This document shows positions 26,920 through 35,040 of a DNA stretch of 64,000 bases, piece by piece. The DNA comes from CBDCYS01 sp965224215 (GTDB lineage Bacteria > Acidobacteriota > Terriglobia > Bryobacterales > UBA6623): the NCBI GenBank assembly GCA_965224215.1, contig CBDCYS010000019.1, positions 186,001 through 250,000 on the forward strand, given 5' to 3'. The position numbers and the translations under genes were made by a program. The first letter of the stretch is position 1. Every line of letters starts with the position of its first letter. Under the pieces are notes generated by a model, which was given only the letters and a program-made list of their open reading frames with translations, ran no database searches and had not been told where the DNA came from.

Positions 26920-28022
26920 GAATCGGTGTAAGCGAGCACGCTAGCGGCGGGGGTGGGGTCCAGTCCATCATAGAGATCGGGGGGGGTAACGTCATGGTCG
27001 CAGCGAAGTCGAGCCGAGTCAACCGCCAGTACAAGAAGAAGTACAGAATCCGGAACTGGAGGGAGTACGAGCGTGGCCTCAGGAGCCGCGGCGACGTCAC
27101 GATCTGGCTGAGCGAGGATGCAATTGCCGCGTGGGTACCACCGAAGAACGGTCTTCGCGGAGGCCAGCGGCGGTACTCGAACCTCGCGGTCCGGACCGCG
27201 TTGACGCTGCGGGTCGTCTTCAGCCTGCCGCTCCGCCAGACCGAGGGGTTCCTGGACTCGCTGCTCCGCTTGATGGGCCTCAACCTCAAGGCCCCGGACC
27301 ACACCACCCTCTCGCGCCGGAACCAAATCGTTGCGGTGCCGCCCCTGACCCGATCCTACGACGGCCCGATCGACTTGATCGTCGATTCCACAGGGCTAAA
27401 GATTCTGGGTTGCGGCGAATGGAACGCGCACAAGCACAAGGCATCAAAGAAACGCCGGGATTGGCGGAAGCTGCACATCGGGGTGGATGCCGAGGGGTTC
27501 ATTGTGGCGGCCGAACTCACAGCGAGCAGCCGGGACGACGCCTCCACACTCCCTGCTCTTCTCGACACAATCGAGGTTCCCATCCGGCGTTTCACCGCAG
27601 ACGGAGCCTACGACCACAGGTCAGTCTACGATCAACTCAGCGCGGCCGGTACAGAGAACGTCGTGATTGTGATTCCCCCTCGTCGCTCCGCGGTGTCGGC
27701 GGGGCCAACGGACGGCCCCTGGGCGCAGCGTGACACGGCTCTTGAGAGGATTCGCCAGGTCGGGCGACGAGAGTGGCAGAAGGAGTCGGGCTACCGACAG
27801 CAGGCGCGCGTTGAAAACAGCTTCTTCCGATACAAGTCCGTGCTCGGAGGCGGATTGAAGGCGAGGCACGGCAAAGCACAAAGGAGAGAAGTTGCGATCG
27901 GGTGTCACATCCTCAACCGGATGGCCGAGCTGGGTAGGCCGAAATCCTGCGCTGTGGTGTCCTGAACGAGAAGTTGGAAAAGCGCCCCCACTCGCGCCGC
28001 AGTTGAATCATGCAACAGCGCC
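26907..28022 (+). mobile_element. IS5-family insertion sequence, 1116 bp
   Basis: Terminal inverted repeats are GGCGTTGGTGCATGAATC (26907-26924) and, reversed, GGCGCTGTTGCATGATTC (28005-28022), 15 of 18 matching. It contains one intact transposase gene. TTGA occurs just outside both ends (26902-26905 and 28023-28026), separated on the left by one extra C, so a 4-base target duplication is possible but not certain. It truncates the ankyrin gene on its left and borders the restriction-modification island on its right. Confidence 0.8.
26994..27965 (+). CDS. IS5-family transposase (IS903-like)
   Basis: 323-residue DDE transposase. N-terminal DNA-binding region with NWREYERGLRSRGD; core Asp in LIVDSTGLKI, Asp in FTADGAYDHR, and Glu in RVENSFFRYKSVLGG, followed by the usual C-terminal RREVAIGCHILNRMA. 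Frame complete, start ATG with a G-rich stretch upstream. An active element is possible. Confidence 0.9.
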   Translation: MVAAKSSRVNRQYKKKYRIRNWREYERGLRSRGDVTIWLSEDAIAAWVPPKNGLRGGQRRYSNLAVRTALTLRVVFSLPLRQTEGFLDSLLRLMGLNLKAPDHTTLSRRNQIVAVPPLTRSYDGPIDLIVDSTGLKILGCGEWNAHKHKASKKRRDWRKLHIGVDAEGFIVAAELTASSRDDASTLPALLDTIEVPIRRFTADGAYDHRSVYDQLSAAGTENVVIVIPPRRSAVSAGPTDGPWAQRDTALERIRQVGRREWQKESGYRQQARVENSFFRYKSVLGGGLKARHGKAQRREVAIGCHILNRMAELGRPKSCAVVS

Positions 28023-28066
28023 TTGAATCTGCCGAATTTTATTTTTCGCAGCGGCAACCGCCGTGT

Positions 28067-28084
28067 TATACTGAATTAAGTATA
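28067..28084. promoter_or_regulatory. Inverted repeat upstream of the antitoxin gene
   Basis: TATACT-GAATTA-AGTATA, two perfect 6-base arms around a 6-base spacer, 28 bases before the antitoxin start. Likely operator overlapping a promoter -10 box, bound by the antitoxin. It resembles the palindrome upstream of vapBC (8837-8846). Confidence 0.5.
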
Positions 28085-28112
28085 TATTCATAACAAACGC
28101 GGAGTTTGAACG

Positions 28113-28391
28113 ATGCACCGAACGCAAGACACCTACCCACTCAGCCACCTTCGCCAGCACATGAAAGACCATTTGGCCAGAGTGAAAGACGGCGCGGTCG
28201 AGACCATCACACAGAACGGCGAAGCCGCCCTCGTGGTGATGAGCCCGGAGACCTACGATTACATGGTCCACGTGCTGCAACGCGGCCACATCTGGGACCA
28301 AGCCATCGACCGGATTAACAACGGCGAACGAGGAAAGGATGCTCGGCAAGCCATACGTGAGATGGCCGACAAGCTCGGCCTCGAACTGTGA
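28113..28391 (+). CDS. Phd/YefM-type antitoxin
   Basis: 92 residues. The N-terminal Phd/YefM fold is recognisable in YPLSHLRQHMKDHLARVKDG and TITQNGEAALVVMSPETYDY; the C-terminal helix binds the toxin. It overlaps the next gene (GTGA), the usual toxin-antitoxin order. First gene of the accessory region right of the IS5 element and possibly the leader of the restriction operon. Confidence 0.88.
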   Translation: MHRTQDTYPLSHLRQHMKDHLARVKDGAVETITQNGEAALVVMSPETYDYMVHVLQRGHIWDQAIDRINNGERGKDARQAIREMADKLGLEL

Positions 28392-28711
28392 GCCCGACCT
28401 ATCAGGTCGTGTATCTCCCTGAAGCCGAAGCTGCGCTTGAGAAAACGGTCACGTATATCACGGAACACGACGGCCGACAGCGCGCCGCCAACTGGCTGCG
28501 CTGCATGATCGAGAGCATTGACAAGCTGGAGACCATGCCGGCGCTCTTTGCCGTGCGAGGGGTGCGTGGCGGGCGGAAGATTCGCGCCAAACCCGTCATG
28601 AGCCATCTCGCGTACTACGTCATTGACGAACCACGCCGTATCGTGTTCATCATCGACGTCGCCGCTGGCGCGCAGGGACCCAAACGCGACAAATATGAGG
28701 GCACCGCATAA
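28388..28711 (+). CDS. RelE/ParE-family toxin
   Basis: 107 residues, GTG start overlapping the antitoxin stop. RelE/ParE fold: YQVVYLPEAEAALEKTVTYI at the start, then IRAKPVMSHLAYYVIDEPRR and IVFIIDVAAGAQ. It could act as a gyrase poison (ParE) or a ribosome-dependent nuclease (RelE); sequence alone does not decide. It ends 62 bases before hsdM and could stabilise the restriction locus. Confidence 0.85.
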   Translation: MSPTYQVVYLPEAEAALEKTVTYITEHDGRQRAANWLRCMIESIDKLETMPALFAVRGVRGGRKIRAKPVMSHLAYYVIDEPRRIVFIIDVAAGAQGPKRDKYEGTA

Positions 28712-28773
28712 CGTCGCATCCGAGCCGGAGGAGCCGAGCGAAAAACCTAGTAGCAGCACCTTATAGGAGGCCC

Positions 28774-30918
28774 GTGGACCACCCTCAACTCAACTGGATC
28801 GCCAACTTCATCTGGGGCATCGCGGACGACGTCCTGCGCGACCTCTACGTCCGCGGCAAGTACCGCGACGTGATCCTGCCGATGATGGTATTGCGGCGGC
28901 TCGACTCGCTCCTGGAGCCGAGCACGCTGGCGGTGCTGGCGATGAAGACTTCGCTTGACAAGGCGAAGATCATCCACCAGGACCAGGCACTGCGTCAGGC
29001 CGCCGGCCAGGCGTTCTACAATACCTCGAAGTTCACGCTACGCGATCTCAAGGCCCGTGCCAGCCAACAGCAGCTCAAGGCCGACTTCGAGGCCTATCTC
29101 GACGGCTTCTCGCCGAACGTCCAGGACATCCTGGAGAAGTTCGAGTTTCGGAACCAGTTCCCCCGCCTGTCCAAGGCCGACGCCCTCGGCACGCTGATCG
29201 AGAAGTTCCTCTCGCCGGACGTGAACCTAAGTCCTCACCCGGTCCTCCATGGCGACGGGTCGATCAAGCACCCGGGCCTGGATAACCACGCGATGGGCAC
29301 GATCTTCGAGGAGCTGGTCCGCCGCTTCAATGAGGAAAACAACGAGGAGGCTGGCGAGCACTGGACCCCGCGCGATGCCGTGACGCTCATGGCGAAGCTG
29401 GTCTTCGTGCCTGTCGCCGACCGGATCGACTCCGGGACCTACCTGGTGTACGACGGTGCCTGCGGCACCGGCGGCATGTTGACGGTGGCCGAGGAGACGT
29501 TGACGCAGATCGCCAGGCAGCGCGGCAAGCAGGTCGACGCCCATCTCTACGGCCAGGAGATCAACTCCGAAACCTACGCCATCGCCAAGGCGGACCTCCT
29601 CCTCAAGGGGGAGGGAGAAGCCGCCGATAACATCGTCGGGGGGCCGGAACACTCGACGCTCTCCAACGACGCCTTTCCGTCCCGCGAGTTCGACTTCATG
29701 CTCTCCAACCCGCCCTACGGCAAGAGCTGGAAGAGCGACCTCGAGCGTATGGGCGGCAAGAAGGACATGCGCGACCCGCGCTTCGTGATCGAGCATGCGG
29801 GCGATCCCGAGTACTCTCTGGTGACCCGCTCCAGCGACGGCCAGATGCTCTTCCTCGCCAACAAGCTTTCCAAGATGAAGCAGGACACCCCGCTCGGCAG
29901 CCGCATCGCCGAGGTCCACAACGGCAGCTCGCTCTTCACCGGCGACGCTGGGCAGGGGGAGAGCAACATCCGCCGCTGGATCATCGATAACGATTGGCTG
30001 GAGGCCATCGTCGCCCTGCCGCTCAACATGTTCTACAACACCGGCATTGCCACCTACATCTGGGTGCTGACCAACCGGAAACCTGAGCACCGCCGGGGGA
30101 AGGTGCAGTTGATCGACGCCACCGGGTGGTACCGGCCCCTCCGCAAGAACCTAGGTAAGAAGAACTGCGAACTGTCGGAGGAGGACATCACCCGCATCTG
30201 CGACACCTTCCTAGCCTTCGAGGAGACAGAACAGTCAAAGATCTTCCCGAACAAGGCCTTCGGGTTCTGGAAGGTGATAGTCGAGCGGCCATTGCGGCTG
30301 GCCGTCGATCTGTCGCCCGAACAACGCCTCCGCTTCCGCGCCGCATGCCGGGAAGCGCAGGAAGAGCCGATTGCCAACGTCGTCGACCGGGTGGCAGAGG
30401 CATTAGGCGCCGGACCTCACCTCGACTTCAATCGCTTCATGGCTGCCGTCGAGACGGACATCTCCGAGCATGGCGTCAAGTTGACGGCCAAGCGAAGCAA
30501 GCTGCTTCAGACGTCATTGGCCGCGCGGGCCGAGGGAGCCGAACCCATTATCAAGAAGATCCACAAACCGGGCAGGATGGAGCCGGACCCGATCCGGGGT
30601 CTGGTCGAATCCACAGTAAAAGGCAAGTGCCGCGTGGTTGAGTACGAACCCGACAGCGAACTGCGCGACACCGAGCAGGTTCCGCTGCTGGAAGAAGGCG
30701 GCATAGAGGCGTTCCTTCGCCGCGAGGTGCTGCCCTACGCAGAGGACGCTTGGTATGACCCGGCGAGCGTCAAGACCGGCTACGAGATCAGCTTCACGCG
30801 CTACTTCTACAAGCCCCAGCCGCTCCGCACGCTGGAGGAGATACGCGCCGACATCCTGGCGCTGGAGAGGGAGACCGAGGGGCTGTTGGACGAGATTATT
30901 GGCGGGAGCGCGTCGTGA
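28774..30918 (+). CDS. hsdM: Type I restriction-modification methyltransferase subunit
   Basis: 714 residues, GTG start after a perfect AGGAGG (28765-28770). N6-adenine methyltransferase subunit: HsdM N-terminal domain (FIWGIADDVLRDLYVRGKYR), SAM motif VYDGACGTGGML near residue 230, and catalytic NPPYG near 311. It is about 180 residues longer than E. coli HsdM, with a C-terminal extension ending in LLDEIIGG. With HsdS it methylates, with HsdR it restricts. Its stop overlaps the GTG of the next gene. Confidence 0.94.
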   Translation: MDHPQLNWIANFIWGIADDVLRDLYVRGKYRDVILPMMVLRRLDSLLEPSTLAVLAMKTSLDKAKIIHQDQALRQAAGQAFYNTSKFTLRDLKARASQQQLKADFEAYLDGFSPNVQDILEKFEFRNQFPRLSKADALGTLIEKFLSPDVNLSPHPVLHGDGSIKHPGLDNHAMGTIFEELVRRFNEENNEEAGEHWTPRDAVTLMAKLVFVPVADRIDSGTYLVYDGACGTGGMLTVAEETLTQIARQRGKQVDAHLYGQEINSETYAIAKADLLLKGEGEAADNIVGGPEHSTLSNDAFPSREFDFMLSNPPYGKSWKSDLERMGGKKDMRDPRFVIEHAGDPEYSLVTRSSDGQMLFLANKLSKMKQDTPLGSRIAEVHNGSSLFTGDAGQGESNIRRWIIDNDWLEAIVALPLNMFYNTGIATYIWVLTNRKPEHRRGKVQLIDATGWYRPLRKNLGKKNCELSEEDITRICDTFLAFEETEQSKIFPNKAFGFWKVIVERPLRLAVDLSPEQRLRFRAACREAQEEPIANVVDRVAEALGAGPHLDFNRFMAAVETDISEHGVKLTAKRSKLLQTSLAARAEGAEPIIKKIHKPGRMEPDPIRGLVESTVKGKCRVVEYEPDSELRDTEQVPLLEEGGIEAFLRREVLPYAEDAWYDPASVKTGYEISFTRYFYKPQPLRTLEEIRADILALERETEGLLDEIIGGSAS

Positions 30919-33023
30919 AGGCCACCGAAGCCAGATTCGTCGAGTTCCTGGAGAAGTCGCCCCAGTTCGTGATCCCGATCTACCAGCGCACCTATAGCTG
31001 GACGGAGCGCGAGTGCCGCCAGCTCTGGAACGACATCCTGCGGACGGGCAGTAACGACGCCATCGCGGCCCACTTCGTCGGCTCCATCGTCTACATCCAA
31101 AAGGGTCTCTATCAGGTCGCTCGCCAGTCGGCGCTACTGGTCATCGACGGTCAGCAGCGCCTCACGACCGTGATGCTCATTCTCGAAGCCTTGGCGCGGC
31201 GCGTGGGTGACGGGGAGCCCCTGGACGGTTTCTCGGCGAAGAAGATACGCAGCTACTATCTCCTCAACCCGTTGGAAGAGGGCGAGCGCGGATTTAAGCT
31301 CCTGCTCACCCAGACGGACAAGCAGAGCCTGCTCGCCCTGATGCAGCAGAAACCGCAGCCAGCCGAGCCCTCTCTCCGCATCACGGAGAACTTCACCTTC
31401 TTCGAGGAGTGGGTGCAAGCGGCCGGGGCCGACCTCACGCCACTGTGCAAGGGGCTCGCAAAGCTCATGATCGTGGATATAGCCCTCAGTCGTGATCAGG
31501 ACAACCCTCAGCTCATCTTCGAGAGCATGAACTCGACCGGCCGCGAGCTGAGTCAGGCCGACTTAATCCGCAATTTCATTCTGATGGGTCTGGACACCGT
31601 CCAGCAGACGCGTCTCTACGAGGAGCACTGGCGGCCGATGGAGGTCGCCTTCGGGCAGGAGGCCTACGGTACGCACTTCGACAGCTTCATGCGTCACTAC
31701 TTGACGCTCAAGACCGGCGGCGCGATCCCGAACGTCCGGGCCGTCTACGAGGCCTTCAAGGGCCACGCACGCTTGCCCGAGGTGAAAGCAGCTGGCGTGG
31801 ACGCTCTTGTCGCTGACATCCATGTCTACGCTGGGTATTACTGTGCGATGGCGCTCGACAAGGAACCTGACAAGGATCTCGGGGCGGCGTTCCAGGACCT
31901 CCGCGCGCTGAAGGTGGACGTGGCCTTTCCCTTCCTCCTGGAGCTATACGACGACCACACGCAGGGCCGGATCCCGACGGAGGATTTCGTCCGGGCCGTA
32001 CGGCTGGTCGAGGCCTACGTGTTCCGCCGGGCGGTGTGTGCCATCCCCACTAACTCGCTCAACAAGACCTTTGCCACCTTCGGACGTGTGCTCCAGAAAG
32101 ACCGCTACATCGAGAGCATCCAGGCGCACCTCCTCGCCCTGTCGTCCTACCGACGCTTTCCCGGCGACGAAGAGTGCAAGCGTGAGATATCCGTGCGCGA
32201 TCTCTATAACTTCCCGCGTCGGAGCTACTGGCTGCGGCGGCTGGAAAACCACGGCCGCAAGGAGCGCGTGCCAGTGGACGAGTACACCATCGAGCACATC
32301 CTTCCCCAGAACGAGAACCTCTCGGCGACGTGGCGTGAGGCACTCGGACCGGAGTGGAAACGCGTGCAGGAAACCTGGCTTCACACCCTTGGCAACCTCA
32401 CGCTCACCGGCTATAACGCCGAGTACAGCGACCTGCCGTTCGGGGAGAAACGCGACATGAAAGGCGGCTTCAAAGAGAGTCCACTACGGCTCAACGAGGG
32501 TCTCGGCGGCTTGGACACCTGGAACGAATCCACCATCCAGGTGCGCGCAGAGCGGCTCGCGGAGCAGGCGGTGCAGGTCTGGGCGCCACCCGCGCTGCCG
32601 CCCGAGGTACTGGAGACCTACTACCCGAAGGCGGAACGCACCGCCGGGTACACCCTAGACGCCCACTCGCATCTCGCCCTCAGCGGTCCCATGCGGCCAC
32701 TGTTTGAAACGTTTCGCAAAGCCGTGCTGGCGCTCGACCCCTGCGTCAGCGAGGAAGTCTTGAAGCTCTACGTTGCCTACAAGGCCGAGACCAACTTCGT
32801 GGACGTGGTACCGCAGAAGAGCCGCTTGAGGCTTTCGCTCAACATGCACTTTCACGAACTGCACGACCCCAGGAGTCTGACCAAGGACGTGACTAACCTC
32901 GGCCGCTGGGGTAACGGTGATGTTGAGGTCGGCCTGAGCACGCTTGAGGATCTGCCCTACGTGATGGGGCTCGTGCGTCAGGCCTTCGAGAGGCAAATGG
33001 GCGACAGGGATGGCGACGCATGA
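30915..33023 (+). CDS. GmrSD-like DUF262/DUF1524 protein embedded in the hsd operon
   Basis: 702 residues. N-terminal DUF262 (ParB-like nuclease/NTPase fold) with PIYQRTYSWTERE and the signature IDGQQRLTT at 77-85; C-terminal DUF1524 HNH-type nuclease region with IEHILPQNENL and LGNLTLTGYN around 455-500; then a DUF5655 domain (residues 570-700). GmrSD-type enzymes are modification-dependent restriction endonucleases that cut DNA carrying altered bases. It overlaps hsdM (GTGA) and hsdS (ATGA), so it is an integral part of the operon. It could target phages that escape the type I enzyme by base modification. Confidence 0.9.
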   Translation: MKATEARFVEFLEKSPQFVIPIYQRTYSWTERECRQLWNDILRTGSNDAIAAHFVGSIVYIQKGLYQVARQSALLVIDGQQRLTTVMLILEALARRVGDGEPLDGFSAKKIRSYYLLNPLEEGERGFKLLLTQTDKQSLLALMQQKPQPAEPSLRITENFTFFEEWVQAAGADLTPLCKGLAKLMIVDIALSRDQDNPQLIFESMNSTGRELSQADLIRNFILMGLDTVQQTRLYEEHWRPMEVAFGQEAYGTHFDSFMRHYLTLKTGGAIPNVRAVYEAFKGHARLPEVKAAGVDALVADIHVYAGYYCAMALDKEPDKDLGAAFQDLRALKVDVAFPFLLELYDDHTQGRIPTEDFVRAVRLVEAYVFRRAVCAIPTNSLNKTFATFGRVLQKDRYIESIQAHLLALSSYRRFPGDEECKREISVRDLYNFPRRSYWLRRLENHGRKERVPVDEYTIEHILPQNENLSATWREALGPEWKRVQETWLHTLGNLTLTGYNAEYSDLPFGEKRDMKGGFKESPLRLNEGLGGLDTWNESTIQVRAERLAEQAVQVWAPPALPPEVLETYYPKAERTAGYTLDAHSHLALSGPMRPLFETFRKAVLALDPCVSEEVLKLYVAYKAETNFVDVVPQKSRLRLSLNMHFHELHDPRSLTKDVTNLGRWGNGDVEVGLSTLEDLPYVMGLVRQAFERQMGDRDGDA

Positions 33024-34471
33024 TCCCCGACCTTAAGCCCTATCCCGCGATGAAAGACTCCGGCGTGGAGTGGCTGGGCGAGGTGCCGGAACACTGGGAT
33101 GTGCTGCCGAACCGTACGTTCTTTGCGGAGGTGAAGGAACGTGGCCATCCCGCCGAACAAATGCTTTCAGTGACGATCACAAAGGGCGTCATCCCGCAGC
33201 GAACACTTTTGGCAGACAGTTCGAAGAAGGACAGCTCGAACCAGGACAAGTCCGCTTACAAGCTCGTCCTGCCTAGCGACATTGCGTATAACAAGATGCG
33301 GGCTTGGCAGGGGGCCGTTGGGGTTTCTGACTACCAGGGGATCGTGAGTCCCGCGTACGTGGTAGAGCGCCCGCGCGAAGGTGCTAATTCGCGCTACCTT
33401 CATTACCTGTTGCGGACTCCTGCCTTCGCAAAGGAGGCTGAGCGGTGGTCCTACGGGATCACATCCGACATGTGGAGTCTGCGGCCTGAGCACTTCAAGA
33501 TGATCTATGGGTGCCTGCCCCCTCCCCCTGAGCAAGCCGCCATCGTCCGCTATCTCGATCATGTGGACCGGCGCATTCGGCGCTACATCCACGCCAAACA
33601 GAAGCTGGTCAAGCTGCTGGAGGAGCAGAAGCAGGCCCTTATCCACCAGATCGTGACGCGCGGCCTCGACCCCAACGTCCGCCTCAAGCCCTCCGGCGTG
33701 GAGTGGCTGGGCGACGTGCCGGAGCATTGGGAGATGCGGAGGTTGCGCAATATCTCTGAAATGCGGGTTAGCAACGTCGACAAGCACGTGAAGGACGATG
33801 AACAGCCGGTTCGCCTCTGCAACTATGTCGACGTCTACAAGAATGATCGCGTCAGGTCTGGGATGGCCTTCATGGGTGCGACTGCAACCACGGACGAGAT
33901 CGAACGGTTTCGACTGCGGTCTGGAGATGTGCTGATCACAAAGGACTCTGAGGCGTGGAACGATATTGGTGTTCCGGCACTTGTCGAGGATACCGAAGAC
34001 GACATCGTCAGCGGCTACCACCTGGCGTTGCTTCGCCCATTCCCTGAACGTGTCGATGGTGGGTATCTATTTCGCGCGCTACAGAGCCCAGCCGTCGCGT
34101 ATCAGTTTCATGTCGAGGCGAACGGTGTCACGAGGTATGGGCTCTCACACAGCGCCATCAAGTCGGTGTGGCTGCCCCTTCCGCCTCTGCCGGAACAGGC
34201 AACTATCGTCCGCTATCTCGATAAGACAACCGCCGACGTCGACACCGCCATCGACCGCGCCTGTCGCCAGATCGATCTCCTCCAGGAGTACCGCACCCGT
34301 CTCATCGCCGACGTGGTGACCGGCAAGCTGGACGTGCGCGAGGCAGCGGCAAGCCTGCTGGAGGAGGAAGCCGATGAACGGGACCCTCTAGACGAAAGTC
34401 GTGCTACTAGCGGACGATGTGGTCACAACCTCTACCACCGAGTCGGCAGAGGAGTTGACAATGGAAAGTGA
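33020..34471 (+). CDS. hsdS: Type I restriction-modification specificity subunit
   Basis: 483-residue HsdS with two target-recognition halves, each opening with a GVEWLG-VPEHW block (near residues 17 and 232) and each closing with a PPEQAAIVRYLD/PPLPEQATIVRYLD conserved helix region. It sets the bipartite DNA recognition sequence for the methylase and the restriction complex. The last 25 residues after LLEEEADER look unlike other HsdS tails. Overlaps the DUF262 gene by four bases. Confidence 0.93.
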   Translation: MIPDLKPYPAMKDSGVEWLGEVPEHWDVLPNRTFFAEVKERGHPAEQMLSVTITKGVIPQRTLLADSSKKDSSNQDKSAYKLVLPSDIAYNKMRAWQGAVGVSDYQGIVSPAYVVERPREGANSRYLHYLLRTPAFAKEAERWSYGITSDMWSLRPEHFKMIYGCLPPPPEQAAIVRYLDHVDRRIRRYIHAKQKLVKLLEEQKQALIHQIVTRGLDPNVRLKPSGVEWLGDVPEHWEMRRLRNISEMRVSNVDKHVKDDEQPVRLCNYVDVYKNDRVRSGMAFMGATATTDEIERFRLRSGDVLITKDSEAWNDIGVPALVEDTEDDIVSGYHLALLRPFPERVDGGYLFRALQSPAVAYQFHVEANGVTRYGLSHSAIKSVWLPLPPLPEQATIVRYLDKTTADVDTAIDRACRQIDLLQEYRTRLIADVVTGKLDVREAAASLLEEEADERDPLDESRATSGRCGHNLYHRVGRGVDNGK

Positions 34472-34480
34472 GGTAGCCGT

Positions 34481-34708
34481 ATGACGAACTGGGAGACGTG
34501 CCCGGCGGTAGAACGCCGCCCGGAAAAGCTCAGTGGAGCCTGGGTATTTCAAGGAACTCGTGTGCCTGTATCCGCTCTATTTGAAAATCTCAAGGAAGGA
34601 GCATCAATAGAGCAATTCCTGGACTGGTTTCCAGGTGTAGGGGAATGGCAAGTCAGGGCCGTTCTTGAGCACGAAATGAAAGCCTTGGCAGATTCGGCTG
34701 TCGTGTGA
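34481..34708 (+). CDS. DUF433 antitoxin-like protein
   Basis: 75 residues of the DUF433 family: RRPEKLSGAWVFQGTRVPVS, LFENLKEGASIEQFLDWFP, then a helical C-terminus, a winged/HTH DNA-binding fold. DUF433 proteins are the usual partners of DUF5615 PIN-like proteins and are thought to be antitoxins. It overlaps the next gene by four bases and lies between hsdS and hsdR. Confidence 0.85.
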   Translation: MTNWETCPAVERRPEKLSGAWVFQGTRVPVSALFENLKEGASIEQFLDWFPGVGEWQVRAVLEHEMKALADSAVV

Positions 34709-35022
34709 ATATTTTATTCGATCAAGGTACTCCGAGACCCCTCCAGCACTACCTTGCCGAACACTCGGTGGACACCGCTTCTGAACGGGGCTGGTCCGAC
34801 CTCGATAACGGGGATCTACTTGAAGCCGCGGAAGACGAAGGCTATGACCTCCTGATTACCACAGACCAGAATATCCGGCACCAGCAAAACCTCGCCGATA
34901 GGAGTATTTCCATCATGGTGCTGCTCTCAACCGCTTGGCCCCTCATCCAGTTACGGGTCGACGCGATCCGCGCTGCGGTAAACGAGATGGGTCCTGGGGA
35001 GGCGAAGGAGATCGCCATTTGA
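34705..35022 (+). CDS. DUF5615 PIN-like protein (putative toxin)
   Basis: 105 residues, GTG start. MNILFDQGTPRPLQHYL has the first acidic residue of the Mut7-C/PIN-like fold; ERGWSDLDNGDLLEAAEDEG and LLITTDQNI provide the others. DUF433/DUF5615 pairs behave as candidate toxin-antitoxin modules. It ends 18 bases before hsdR, so it is transcribed with the restriction genes and may make their loss costly. Confidence 0.85.
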   Translation: MNILFDQGTPRPLQHYLAEHSVDTASERGWSDLDNGDLLEAAEDEGYDLLITTDQNIRHQQNLADRSISIMVLLSTAWPLIQLRVDAIRAAVNEMGPGEAKEIAI

Positions 35023-35040
35023 AGAGAGCCGAGGAATGAC

